From G963691835 sp963691835 (lineage in GTDB: Bacteria; Pseudomonadota; Alphaproteobacteria; Thalassobaculales; Thalassobaculaceae): a stretch of DNA of 64,000 nucleotides. Both the position numbers and the translations under genes were made by a program. The stretch lies in contig OY829383.1 in assembly GCA_963691835.1 (NCBI GenBank), forward strand, positions 4,092,001 to 4,156,000, read 5' to 3'. Position 1 is the first letter of the stretch; every line of letters begins with the position of its first letter. Of the stretch, positions 8,180 through 15,050 are shown piece by piece. The notes below the pieces were generated by a model. It worked only from the letters and a program-made list of their open reading frames with translations. It had not been told where the DNA came from and did not search any database.

Positions 8180-8382
8180 GCCGCACCTCGCGCGCGCCCA
8201 TACCCGCCATCCCGCCGGTAGGTGGTGAGGTGGTGCACCTCCGCCGCCTCAGAGCGGCGCGTGGTGTACCACCACCACCACCACCGGGGGGTATGGGGGG
8301 TGGTGGTGGTGGGAAATCCACCACCTAATTCGTGGTGGTGGTGAAAGGTGGTGACAGGTGGTGGATTGGCACACGTCTTCAT
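8176..8382 (-). CDS. Low-complexity coupled ORF with His, Thr and Trp runs (68 aa)
   Basis: The ORF is joined by ATGA overlaps to both neighbours: the primase-helicase stop at 8379-8382 and the 59-aa gene start at 8176-8179. Coupling at both ends is unlikely to be pure chance and suggests translation. The product carries homopolymer runs (HHHH, TTTT, WWWWW) because the DNA is a GGT/ACC repeat. No fold can be inferred. It may be a mere translational bridge across a structured DNA element. Confidence 0.35.
   Translation of the reverse strand: MKTCANPPPVTTFHHHHELGGGFPTTTTPHTPRWWWWWYTTRRSEAAEVHHLTTYRRDGGYGRARGAA
8220..8360. repeat. GGT/ACC low-complexity tract with hairpins and G-quadruplex potential
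   Basis: The tract holds six ACC units (8268-8285), two G6 runs (8286-8291 and 8295-8300) and GGT repeats (8299-8313). A second CCACCAC/GTGGTGG hairpin lies at 8318-8338. The ACC and GGT blocks can pair, and the G runs can form a quadruplex on the plus strand. It lies immediately after the primase-helicase gene. Confidence 0.8.
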
Positions 8383-10532
8383 AGTACAGTCTCCCCTACT
8401 TCTACCGTTCTGGCGGTGTTCCCGTTCGGGTTTTTGACGGTCCCGTACTTGAGGGCGCCGCCTTCAATCCATGTTTTCAAAAGGTGCTGGATGCGCTTTT
8501 TGTCGGCGGCCGGGTCCATGTCACAGACTTCGGCAATGAGATTCCCGACCCAGTCACGGGCCTGCGGACTACCCTTGCGGCGCGTCTCAGACGCCGACCG
8601 GAGGTGTTGTTGCACTATCGCGAGGTGCTGCACGGTAATGCCGTCAAACATGCCCGGAGGCTCATACACGGTCACAACGCCGATGCTGTCACCGTCTGGA
8701 TATAGCGGCGTGCCGTTGCCAAGTGACGTTGAGACGAGACGCCGGAAGACGGCCTTGTCGTGGTTCGGCACGAGGTTGGATTTCTCGCCAACCCCGAAAT
8801 AGAAGACCCCGCCGCGCTCATCCTCGGGAATGTTGTGCCGGGCTGCTATGTCCGCGGACACGCGATTGATGACCCGCTGGTGCCGCACCGCACCGGTGAT
8901 CGCACTGCCCCCGCGCCCGCTGTCGGCGTCGGCTTCCGCGCCGTTTAGCTTGCGGGTGTGGTGGATCAGCTCGACGGAGCAATTGCCGTCCTCGGCGACA
9001 TGGCGCCAGACCTCGCAGACGCGAGCGACGTCGCCGTTGCTGTTCTCGTCGACCTCGTGCGTGTGCACGAGCGGGTCGATTATGAGAACGTCGATTTCTT
9101 GCGCCTGGATTTCAGCGGTGAGATCATCGACCAGCGGCACGTTGATGCGCACACCCTCGCGGAGCTTTTGCGCGACCACGAGGTGGAAATCGCGCCCGCT
9201 GTTGAGGAATAGGCGATTTCCTATTTCTTGCGGTTGGACGCCGTATTCTATCATCACCGCCAACACGCGCCGCTTTAACTCTTCAATCGGGTCTTCACTA
9301 TTGAAGTACCAGACACGACGCTTTTTGATTGTTTGGCCGCCGTTTAGCAGGTCGCGCCCGATTGCCATGGAGACGGCTTCGAGGATCGCGTTCGCGGACT
9401 TCCCCGCACCGCCGACGGCGATGGTCGCGGTAAGGAATTTACGGATGTAGTGCATCCCGTAAATCCAGTCCCGCGGCGGAATGGTGCGTGGGTCTTCCCA
9501 CTCGAAAACCGACGCCTTGATTTTGTCCTGATGTTCGGCGCCGGGTGGTGGCGGCGTGTAGGATGGTCCGTTTTGGCCCGCGGCGGGTGCACCGCCGGGC
9601 GGCCGCGGGGGCACCGGCGGCATGGTGCCTCCCATCTCTTCGCAGATCTTGCCGAGGTTGCGCGCGTCGAGGTGCCCGGCTGGCGAGCGCCCCCAGTGTT
9701 GCCACCGCTCGGCGACCATGTTCGCGTCGTACGCAGGATTACGAGCCGCCCACGCGTCGAAGACGTCAAAGCCGTTGCCATTCCCGCCGGTCGCGTTGTA
9801 GACGCACATCCCCAGGCGGTTAAATGCGTGCCAGTCGGGGGCCCCATCGTTGGGCAACCGGTCGAGATACTCAGCAACCCGGCCCGCCGGCATCGTGACG
9901 GCCGGGGTCCGCATAATAGAGACGTCTTCTTTTCGGTGCGCGATGCGGCCGGATGATATAGGGCCCCCGTAGTCGCTTCCCCCGCCACCAGGCTTATGGA
10001 TGACGCGGGCGTCTAGTTCGGGGCGTTCGTCCAGGAAATCGCCGTCAACGGCGAAGTCGTGGACGTTGTGCCCGTTCAGGGCGCCGATAAAGTAGGACTG
10101 CGAGAGTGTCCAGGACTCGCCGGTCAGAACGCCGCCCAGAACACCGTTCAGGCGCGAGACAAGGCGCTGATGCTGTCTAGGGTCCGCCGGTTCCGCGAGT
10201 GGGCAGACAACCCGCCAGCGTGGCGAGTGCGCGGAGTGCGACGGCGTGGTGTAGACCAGCGCGGAAATATTCGCGTCCTCGAGACGCATCGCGGCATCCA
10301 TCACGCTCATCTCGCCGGCGTCGTAGTCCCCGATAATGAATGTGATTTCTTGGACGTTTTCGTTGCCGCGCCCTTGCCCGGCTGCGAGTTGGTACCCGCC
10401 GATCAGCGGCAACAGGTTCTTTGAAGCCGCGCGCGGCGTGGTGACGATCGGGCGCAGATCTGCGAGCCGTTCAATGACCACATTGCGGTAAACGTCGGGC
10501 GCCGCGACACTGTCAAAGAGGGTGAGGTTCAA
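8379..10532 (-). CDS. Phage primase-helicase (AEP-like primase plus RepA-type ATPase)
   Basis: This is a fused replication protein. The N-terminal part has primase-type signals: FIIGDYDAG with paired Asp, then SPRWRVVCPL. A PriCT-2-like segment (LDRLPNDGAPDWHAFNRLGM) follows, then a Pro-rich linker and a RecA-fold helicase. Walker A is GGAGKS at about residue 375, Walker B is DVLIIDP, and VELIHHTRK is typical of RepA/AAA_25 ATPases. The start is ambiguous: GTG at 10574 lacks a ribosome site. TTG at 10532 has a GGGGG motif and overlaps the methyltransferase stop (TTGA), so I prefer it (717 aa). Confidence 0.85.
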   Translation of the reverse strand: MNLTLFDSVAAPDVYRNVVIERLADLRPIVTTPRAASKNLLPLIGGYQLAAGQGRGNENVQEITFIIGDYDAGEMSVMDAAMRLEDANISALVYTTPSHSAHSPRWRVVCPLAEPADPRQHQRLVSRLNGVLGGVLTGESWTLSQSYFIGALNGHNVHDFAVDGDFLDERPELDARVIHKPGGGGSDYGGPISSGRIAHRKEDVSIMRTPAVTMPAGRVAEYLDRLPNDGAPDWHAFNRLGMCVYNATGGNGNGFDVFDAWAARNPAYDANMVAERWQHWGRSPAGHLDARNLGKICEEMGGTMPPVPPRPPGGAPAAGQNGPSYTPPPPGAEHQDKIKASVFEWEDPRTIPPRDWIYGMHYIRKFLTATIAVGGAGKSANAILEAVSMAIGRDLLNGGQTIKKRRVWYFNSEDPIEELKRRVLAVMIEYGVQPQEIGNRLFLNSGRDFHLVVAQKLREGVRINVPLVDDLTAEIQAQEIDVLIIDPLVHTHEVDENSNGDVARVCEVWRHVAEDGNCSVELIHHTRKLNGAEADADSGRGGSAITGAVRHQRVINRVSADIAARHNIPEDERGGVFYFGVGEKSNLVPNHDKAVFRRLVSTSLGNGTPLYPDGDSIGVVTVYEPPGMFDGITVQHLAIVQQHLRSASETRRKGSPQARDWVGNLIAEVCDMDPAADKKRIQHLLKTWIEGGALKYGTVKNPNGNTARTVEVGETVL

Positions 10533-11572
10533 ACTGTTGCCCCCGTGTATCGGACAACCCGCTCGCCGATCCACTGCACGACCGGCACGGCCATAGAGTT
10601 CCCGAGCGCTTTGTATCGGGGACTATCCGCCGCCGGTTTGCCCCGGTACTCGATTGCCGTGTAATCGTCGGGGAAGCCTTGAAGCCGCTCGCACTCGCGC
10701 GGGGTTAAGCGGCGGACGCCGAAGTGGTGCGCGACAGCCTGTGTCCTTGAATGCGTTTTCAGCGTGTAGGCGGCGTCATCAACACGCCAGAAAGTACCGC
10801 TTGGACCAACATTCGGGTCAAACTGTGCATTGTCATGGATGGCGATTGCGTGCCCGGTGTCCTTCGCGCCTAGCGGCAACGATTGATCAATAGCGGCGAC
10901 AGGGTCTTGCCTGGCGTCAAACGCAATCGCCCCGCCGTCTAGGTCGAAATCGGTTCCGAGGCCACCGCCAACAGTGCGGCGGCTAGGGATGGTGGGAGCG
11001 ACTTCCCCCGCTTCTCGGCGCGGCGCAGGATGCCCTTGCAGGCTTTCGCGCTCAAATAGTACCGCTGCGGCATGTCGCCAATCTCCAAGGTGTGCGACAA
11101 CGAACACACGGCGGCGTCGCTGTGCCACTCCGAAGTATTGAGCGTCAAGCACTCGGTAGGCGAACCCATACCCGAGTTCAACCAGCGCCCCGAGGAAGGA
11201 ACCAAAGTCCCGTCCTCGTCCGCTAGACAGGACACCGGGCACATTCTCCCAAACCACCCACTTGGGGCGGTGTTGCGCAGCGATTTCAACAAAGGTGCGT
11301 GTGAGACCCCCGCGGGGGTCAGCAAGTCCGTGCCGAAGTCCCGCAACGCTGAAGGACTGGCAGGGTGTGCCTCCGACGAGAACATCGAGGTTTGCATCTG
11401 GCCATGTCTCCCATTTGGTCATATCGCCGAGGTTCGGAATATGCGGGTAATGGTGCGCGAGTACCGCCGACGGGAACGGATCGATTTCAGAAACGCCGAC
11501 AAACTCAAAGCCCAGCGGCGACCATGCGCACTCAGCCGCGCCGATGCCGGAGCAGACGGACAGCGCCTTCAT
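10529..11572 (-). CDS. dcm: Phage C5-cytosine DNA methyltransferase
   Basis: The protein transfers a methyl group from SAM to cytosine C5. Motif I is SVCSGIGAAECAW, the catalytic PCQ with Cys71 is in GGTPCQSFSVAG, ENV is at 109-111, and QRRRR at 151-155 is motif VIII. A target-recognition region spans about 180-290, and motif X GNSMAVPV is near the C-terminus. At 347 aa it is complete. No restriction endonuclease is adjacent, so it is an orphan enzyme that probably protects phage DNA from host restriction. It is coupled on both sides in the replication operon. Confidence 0.93.
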   Translation of the reverse strand: MKALSVCSGIGAAECAWSPLGFEFVGVSEIDPFPSAVLAHHYPHIPNLGDMTKWETWPDANLDVLVGGTPCQSFSVAGLRHGLADPRGGLTRTFVEIAAQHRPKWVVWENVPGVLSSGRGRDFGSFLGALVELGYGFAYRVLDAQYFGVAQRRRRVFVVAHLGDWRHAAAVLFERESLQGHPAPRREAGEVAPTIPSRRTVGGGLGTDFDLDGGAIAFDARQDPVAAIDQSLPLGAKDTGHAIAIHDNAQFDPNVGPSGTFWRVDDAAYTLKTHSRTQAVAHHFGVRRLTPRECERLQGFPDDYTAIEYRGKPAADSPRYKALGNSMAVPVVQWIGERVVRYTGATV

Positions 11573-11862
11573 ATCGCCGCCCCCGTCACCGCCGACTTGT
11601 AGAGAACCATCACCGTTTCCGGCTCAAGGTCGGCCAGTTCGCAGACTTCGCGGAAATCCCGGTTCGCCGGGTTAAACCAAGCGTGGGCCTGTCGGATTTC
11701 AGCGCCGAGGCGTTGCGCAGAGGGCGACATGCCCGGGATGTTGGCATCCGGTGGTGCGGCGACGTCTTCAAGCGCGCGCTGGATTACGGCAATCCACATC
11801 ATGCGGCGGCCGTTGTGCGGTGCGCGTTGTTGCTCGGTGGCGCGGAGAGGAAGGAGGGTCAT
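11569..11862 (-). CDS. Phage protein of unknown function, possible HTH (97 aa)
   Basis: The 97-aa protein has a helical N-terminal half and a C-terminal segment FREVCELADLEPETVMVLYK that looks like a small helix-turn-helix. It overlaps the methyltransferase start by ATGA and the upstream Cys-rich ORF stop by ATGA. Related small proteins occur in other alphaproteobacterial prophages as far as I recall, but without known function. Confidence 0.55.
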   Translation of the reverse strand: MTLLPLRATEQQRAPHNGRRMMWIAVIQRALEDVAAPPDANIPGMSPSAQRLGAEIRQAHAWFNPANRDFREVCELADLEPETVMVLYKSAVTGAAI

Positions 11863-12011
11863 GCCCCGTCCTCCTTCTCCTTGACGTGGAAATCAGGACA
11901 CGGGCGCAGGAGTGGACAGTGGCCGTACTCCGGTCGCTGGGCGTCGCAATCCGTGTCACCGTCCTCGAAGATCAGGAAATTGGCGCATTGCTCGCAGCTT
12001 TGCTCGCTCAT
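11859..12011 (-). CDS. 50-aa Cys-rich (zinc-knuckle-like) phage protein
   Basis: ATG at 12011 opens a 50-codon frame coupled by ATGA at both ends. Cys and His residues are arranged as SCEQC, DC, HCP and PCPDFH, a pattern that could bind one zinc ion. Double coupling and the ordered cysteines support a real gene. Function is unknown. Confidence 0.5.
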   Translation of the reverse strand: MSEQSCEQCANFLIFEDGDTDCDAQRPEYGHCPLLRPCPDFHVKEKEDGA

Positions 12012-12376
12012 GCCCCGTCCTCCTTCTCCTGGGATGCGGGGCGAGGCTCACGGCGGCACCGGCCTTCTTCGGCACACTTATCCGGATCTGGACAGACGAC
12101 AGCGTGCCGACCTGCTGGGCAGCGTCGACTAAAACTGCGCCGCAAGTCCCACCGCTCTTCGTCGTCCAGCAATCCATCGTCCATCGGCTGAGCGATACCG
12201 TTGAGCCACTCGACGATCCGGCCCAACGCCTCATGGCTGGGGAGTTTCCCCCTACGAATGTCAACAATTGCCGTTCGGCAGACCCCGGCGGCTTGTGCGG
12301 CCGCACCTATGCCGAGAGCCTCGATCCGCTCATTGAGTGCATCCTGAACAGGTGAAATGTCTGGCATTGAGATCAT
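12008..12376 (-). CDS. Phage HTH-like regulator with Cys-rich tail (122 aa)
   Basis: Residues about 13-60 resemble a Cro/MarR-size HTH domain (ALGIGAAAQAAGVCRTAIVD, then a second helix with LGRIVEWLNG). The C-terminal part has four Cys residues (RRCPAG, VVCPDPDKC, GRC), suggesting a zinc site. The start at 12376 is set by an ATGA overlap with the nuclease gene stop. A possible early regulator, by fold resemblance only. Confidence 0.55.
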   Translation of the reverse strand: MISMPDISPVQDALNERIEALGIGAAAQAAGVCRTAIVDIRRGKLPSHEALGRIVEWLNGIAQPMDDGLLDDEERWDLRRSFSRRCPAGRHAVVCPDPDKCAEEGRCRREPRPASQEKEDGA

Positions 12377-12702
12377 TCCCCGCCCTCCCCCGCCATCTCG
12401 CGATTAAGCAGGTCAAGGAACGCCGTCAGCGGAATCACCGCGAGCGCGGGCCGCCGGTCGGCACCGATCACGAGCGCGTCGGCCTCGCCGAGCCATTGGT
12501 AGATTTGCTTGAAACCGTCGGCGCGCTTTTTGGCCTCAAGGCGCCATTCGATGCCCTCGCAATCGCGGAGCACCACGTCGTCTTTAAAGCCGTTTGCGGC
12601 GCCCGACAGCGGCACCCGGAAGGCGTCTAAATCTTGCTCACGAGCGGCGTTGACAATCTCGCGCTCAAATCTGGCGCCCTTGTCACGTTGCGATTTTCCC
12701 AT
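12373..12702 (-). CDS. PD-(D/E)XK nuclease, Holliday-junction-resolvase-like
   Basis: Starting at MGKSQRDKGARFE (12702), the 109-aa protein shows the archaeal-Hjc-like pattern. FEREIVNAARE gives the first Glu, a Gly-rich turn with GFKDDVVL gives the Asp, and EWRLEAKK gives the E-x-K motif. Such enzymes resolve branched DNA during phage recombination or packaging. An in-frame ATG at 12726 lies inside the terminator T-run and is less likely. It is the first gene after the terminator that follows cro. Confidence 0.75.
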   Translation of the reverse strand: MGKSQRDKGARFEREIVNAAREQDLDAFRVPLSGAANGFKDDVVLRDCEGIEWRLEAKKRADGFKQIYQWLGEADALVIGADRRPALAVIPLTAFLDLLNREMAGEGGE

Positions 12703-12715
12703 TTGCGGGTTCCCC

Positions 12716-12751
12716 AAAAAGAGCACCCGGCGCTCAGGGGACGCCGGGTGC
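12716..12751 (-). terminator. Intrinsic terminator right after the Cro-like gene
   Basis: GCACCCGGCG, a 9-nt loop and CGCCGGGTGC form a perfect 10-bp stem (12723-12751). On the minus strand it is followed by a T5 run (12716-12720). It begins 2 nt after the Cro-like stop, so transcripts from the leftward early promoter should stop here unless antiterminated. Confidence 0.85.
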
Positions 12752-12753
12752 AG

Positions 12754-13053
12754 TTAACGGGAGGTTCCGGGTTTGCCCGCCCGGACGGGATTCGTTGCAG
12801 ATCGCTCATCTTGAACACTGCATTTTGCATCACTAGCTATGTTAAGGGGTGCCGCGGACGACGCGGCCACCAAGTCCTCAAGGGACAAATCGAAGCCGCG
12901 CGCAGAAGCCGCCGCTAGGATTCCCTGCCAGTGACGTGTAGGAATAGATGTGCGTTGTCGCCATGCGGCAACGGTCGGGCGAGGCACGCCTAAATCGGAG
13001 GCGAGAGCGGCGATTGTCGGCCATTGGTCGATGATGTCGTGAGCGGTGGTCAT
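12754..13053 (-). CDS. Cro-like early regulator (carph-isopro-type HTH)
   Basis: The 99-aa protein has an N-terminal HTH: IAALASDLGVPRPTVAAWRQ followed by IPTRHWQGIL, the W-x-x-R...IP-x-x-HW pattern of small phage Cro/Cox-like proteins. It is transcribed divergently from the CI-type repressor, across an operator, as Cro is. The C-terminal third is disordered. Its ATG is only about 8 nt from the predicted -10 element, so the message may have almost no leader. Confidence 0.75.
   Translation of the reverse strand: MTTAHDIIDQWPTIAALASDLGVPRPTVAAWRQRTSIPTRHWQGILAAASARGFDLSLEDLVAASSAAPLNIASDAKCSVQDERSATNPVRAGKPGTSR
12817..12831. promoter_or_regulatory. Operator-like palindrome inside the Cro-like gene
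   Basis: ACTGCA-TTT-TGCATC matches the AATGCA-N3-TGCATT consensus of the switch region with one mismatch per arm. It lies in the 3' part of the Cro-like gene. Confidence 0.45.
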
Positions 13054-13060
13054 GCATGCT

Positions 13061-13089
13061 GTTTAACGCATTCTGCATTAAAAGGTCAA
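13061..13089 (-). promoter_or_regulatory. Leftward early promoter
   Basis: On the minus strand TTGACC (13084-13089) and TTAAAC (13061-13066) are separated by 17 bp. The spacer carries most of the operator palindrome. The predicted start is about 13054-13055, next to the ATG of the Cro-like gene. Confidence 0.7.
13065..13079. promoter_or_regulatory. Repressor operator between cro and cI
   Basis: AACGCA-TTC-TGCATT is a palindrome with one mismatch, and its symmetry extends to TTAA on both sides. It lies within the -10/spacer of the leftward promoter, so repressor binding would block that promoter. Confidence 0.65.
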
Positions 13090-13129
13090 GACACTTGCAA
13101 AGGGTTGTACCATACGCCAGTGTGCATGC

Positions 13130-13792
13130 ATGGGTATGCAGGGGGTCGAAGCGTTGAAGGAAGATAAGGCGGGTCAGTCAGCCCGGCTCAAAGAGTCGCG
13201 TCTAGCGGCCGGTTTCGAAACCGCATCAGATTTTGCCCGGCACGTCGGTGTGCCGGTTCAGACCTATTTGACGCATGAGGGTGGATCTCGCGGTTTTAGA
13301 CTGAAAGTCGCACAACAATATGCACCACACCTGGGCGTGGACCCCCTTTGGCTGCTCACCGGGAGGTCAATAAATACTCAACGAACTGAGGAGCTTACGA
13401 CCCCCATTTCGCCAGTCCGAAAAGTACCTGTTTACACATGGGTGTCCGCTGGTAGATTTGGTAGCTCTGACCCTATGGATTCAGAGATTGAGGGTTTCAT
13501 GGATTTTGCCGACGCACCGAATCGCGCGTTTTGCTTAAAGATAAATGGCACGTCTTTAAATCGAATTGCGCCAAACGGTTCTTTTATATTGGTCGACCCT
13601 GACGACGCGTCGTTGCGCGACGGGCTTTATTACGTGGTGAGTGTCGACGGCGAGACAACTGCCAAGAAATACAGAGATACGGACGGTCCGATACGCCTCG
13701 AGCCGGACTCTACAGACCCGCATGAGACGCTGTATCCGGCCGAAGAGTGGCAGGTTGTGGGCCGAATCGTTCAGGTCTCTAGGAGGGTGTGA
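13130..13792 (+). CDS. CI/LexA-type phage repressor with S24 protease domain
   Basis: The N-terminal HTH (residues about 15-75: SARLKESRLAAGFETASDFA...VPVQTYLTHE) is followed by a LexA-like autoprotease. The cleavage site Ala107-Gly108 lies in VSAGRF. The catalytic Ser142 is in NGTSLNRIAPNG, and the Lys is in TTAKKY (179/180). RecA-stimulated self-cleavage would derepress the prophage on DNA damage. The 220-aa length is usual. Start choice among ATG 13130, ATG 13136 and TTG 13154 is open. It is divergent from the Cro-like gene. Confidence 0.9.
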   Translation: MGMQGVEALKEDKAGQSARLKESRLAAGFETASDFARHVGVPVQTYLTHEGGSRGFRLKVAQQYAPHLGVDPLWLLTGRSINTQRTEELTTPISPVRKVPVYTWVSAGRFGSSDPMDSEIEGFMDFADAPNRAFCLKINGTSLNRIAPNGSFILVDPDDASLRDGLYYVVSVDGETTAKKYRDTDGPIRLEPDSTDPHETLYPAEEWQVVGRIVQVSRRV

Positions 13793-13810
13793 TTTTTTTT
13801 GCGTTGAGAT

Positions 13811-13825
13811 AATGCAAAATGCATT
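13811..13825. promoter_or_regulatory. Perfect operator palindrome upstream of pentapeptide genes
   Basis: AATGCA-AAA-TGCATT is a perfect palindrome. Its last two bases are the first two of the TTGACA -35 box (13824-13829), so a bound repressor should shut off the rightward pentapeptide-gene promoter. Confidence 0.7.
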
Positions 13826-13851
13826 GACATGCTGAAATTGTGCAGTACTGT
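13824..13851 (+). promoter_or_regulatory. Rightward promoter for the pentapeptide operon
   Basis: Consensus TTGACA at 13824-13829 and TACTGT at 13846-13851 are 16 bp apart. This is 37 nt upstream of the first pentapeptide-repeat gene. The region is AT-rich relative to its surroundings. Confidence 0.6.
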
Positions 13852-13863
13852 ATATAACAGAAC

Positions 13864-13878
13864 AACGCAATTTGCAGA
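13864..13878. promoter_or_regulatory. Third degenerate operator near pentapeptide gene start
   Basis: AACGCA-ATT-TGCAGA matches the operator consensus with three mismatches, 10 nt before the ATG at 13888. It may be an auxiliary site in the leader. Confidence 0.35.
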
Positions 13879-13887
13879 GACAACGCG

Positions 13888-14571
13888 ATGCGCACCATCT
13901 CAAAGGACGAACTCACCAAAATCCTCGCCGCACACGTCGTATGGCGGCGTGGAGAGAAAGAGGGCCAGCGCGCCGACCTGTCCGGCGCCAACCTGATCGG
14001 AGCCTACCTGTCCCACGCCAACCTGCCCCACGCCAACCTGACCGGCGCCAACCTGACCGGCGCCGACCTGATCGGAGCCTACCTGACCGACGCCAACCTG
14101 ACCGGCGCCAACCTGCCCGGCGCCGACCTGTCCGGCGCCAACCTGATCGGAGCCTACCTGATCGGCGCCTGCCTGTCCGGCGCCGACCTGACCGGCGCCA
14201 ACCTGTCCGGCGCCAACCTGTCCGACGCCAACCTGACCGGCGCCGACCTGTCCGGAGCCTACCTGACCGACGCCAACCTGTCCGGCGCCAACCTGTCCGA
14301 CGCCAACCTGACCGGCGCCGACCTGTCCGGAGCCTACCTGACCCACACAAAAGGGGTTGTCGATCTTGGCTATCCCGACGGCTGGCGCGCGGTTGGCTGG
14401 TGGCGGGACGGCGAACCGTGGGTGCGTGTGGGGTGTCGGACAAAGAGTCTTGCTGAAGGTTGCGAATATTGGGCCAACAAAGACAACCGCCGCGAGGTCG
14501 TGGTCGCGCTCGATTATTTCGAGGCAGTCGCAGCCATTCGCGCGGAAACCCCTGAGACGGAGGCGGCGTGA
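13888..14571 (+). CDS. Pentapeptide-repeat protein 1 with C-terminal domain (227 aa)
   Basis: The protein starts with a short helical cap (MRTISKDELTKILAAHVVWR). It is followed by 25 uninterrupted A(D/N/Y)Lxx pentapeptides, predicting a right-handed quadrilateral beta-helix. A non-repeat C-terminal domain (about residues 155-227) begins at GVVDLGYPDGWRAVGWW. Beta-helices of this type can mimic B-DNA, as in the gyrase-binding Qnr and MfpA proteins. Whether this one does is unknown. It is the first gene after an operator-overlapped promoter and carries a 75-bp-periodic internal duplication. Confidence 0.85.
   Translation: MRTISKDELTKILAAHVVWRRGEKEGQRADLSGANLIGAYLSHANLPHANLTGANLTGADLIGAYLTDANLTGANLPGADLSGANLIGAYLIGACLSGADLTGANLSGANLSDANLTGADLSGAYLTDANLSGANLSDANLTGADLSGAYLTHTKGVVDLGYPDGWRAVGWWRDGEPWVRVGCRTKSLAEGCEYWANKDNRREVVVALDYFEAVAAIRAETPETEAA
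14221..14343 (+). repeat. Internal duplication in pentapeptide gene 1
   Basis: A 48-bp segment at 14221-14268 recurs exactly at 14296-14343, a 75-bp period (five pentapeptides). The rest of the coding repeat is also built from near-identical 15-bp units, so the array can expand or contract by recombination. Confidence 0.9.
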
Positions 14572-15050
14572 TGGAATTTAAAGAGTCAAAACTAAGGAAA
14601 ATTCTCTACGACCACGCCGCGTGGTTGAATCGCGAGGGCGGCAAACGCGCCCACCTGCGCGGTGCCGACCTGCGCGGTGCCGACCTGTCCGACTCCGACT
14701 TGGCCTACGCCGACTTGGCCGACGCCAACCTGTCCAACGCCTGCCTGCGCGGCACCAACCTGACCGGCGCCGACTTGGCCGACGCCAACCTGGTCCTCGC
14801 CAACCTGTCCGGCGCCGACCTGGTCCTCGCCAACCTGTCCGGCGCTCATCTGATCTGCGCCGACCTGTCGGGTACCAACCTGCGCCGCGCCAACCTGACC
14901 GACGCCGACCTGACTGACGCCTACCTGCCTGGCGCCTACATGCCTGGCGCTATCCTGACCGACACCGACATGACCCGTGCCGACTTGCGCGCCGCCCTTC
15001 TCCCCAAAGGCTTCACTTTACCTAAATCCCCCAAGACGGAGGCGGCGTGA
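14571..15050 (+). CDS. Pentapeptide-repeat protein 2 (159 aa)
   Basis: ATG at 14571 overlaps the previous stop by 1 nt (TGATG). The in-frame GTG at 14568 is less likely. A helical cap (ESKLRKILYDHAAWL) precedes about 23 pentapeptides. It ends in a short tail (LLPKGFTLPKSPKTEAA) instead of the C-terminal domain of proteins 1 and 4. The repeats are more divergent than in protein 1, with occasional S, T or M at the A or L positions. Function is unknown; same family as its neighbours. Confidence 0.85.
   Translation: MEFKESKLRKILYDHAAWLNREGGKRAHLRGADLRGADLSDSDLAYADLADANLSNACLRGTNLTGADLADANLVLANLSGADLVLANLSGAHLICADLSGTNLRRANLTDADLTDAYLPGAYMPGAILTDTDMTRADLRAALLPKGFTLPKSPKTEAA

Noticed and set aside
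13900..14443. Antisense ORFs with GQVGAGQ repeats across the pentapeptide genes
   Set aside because: They are the complement of the 15-bp coding repeat, have no ribosome site and appear under every pentapeptide gene.
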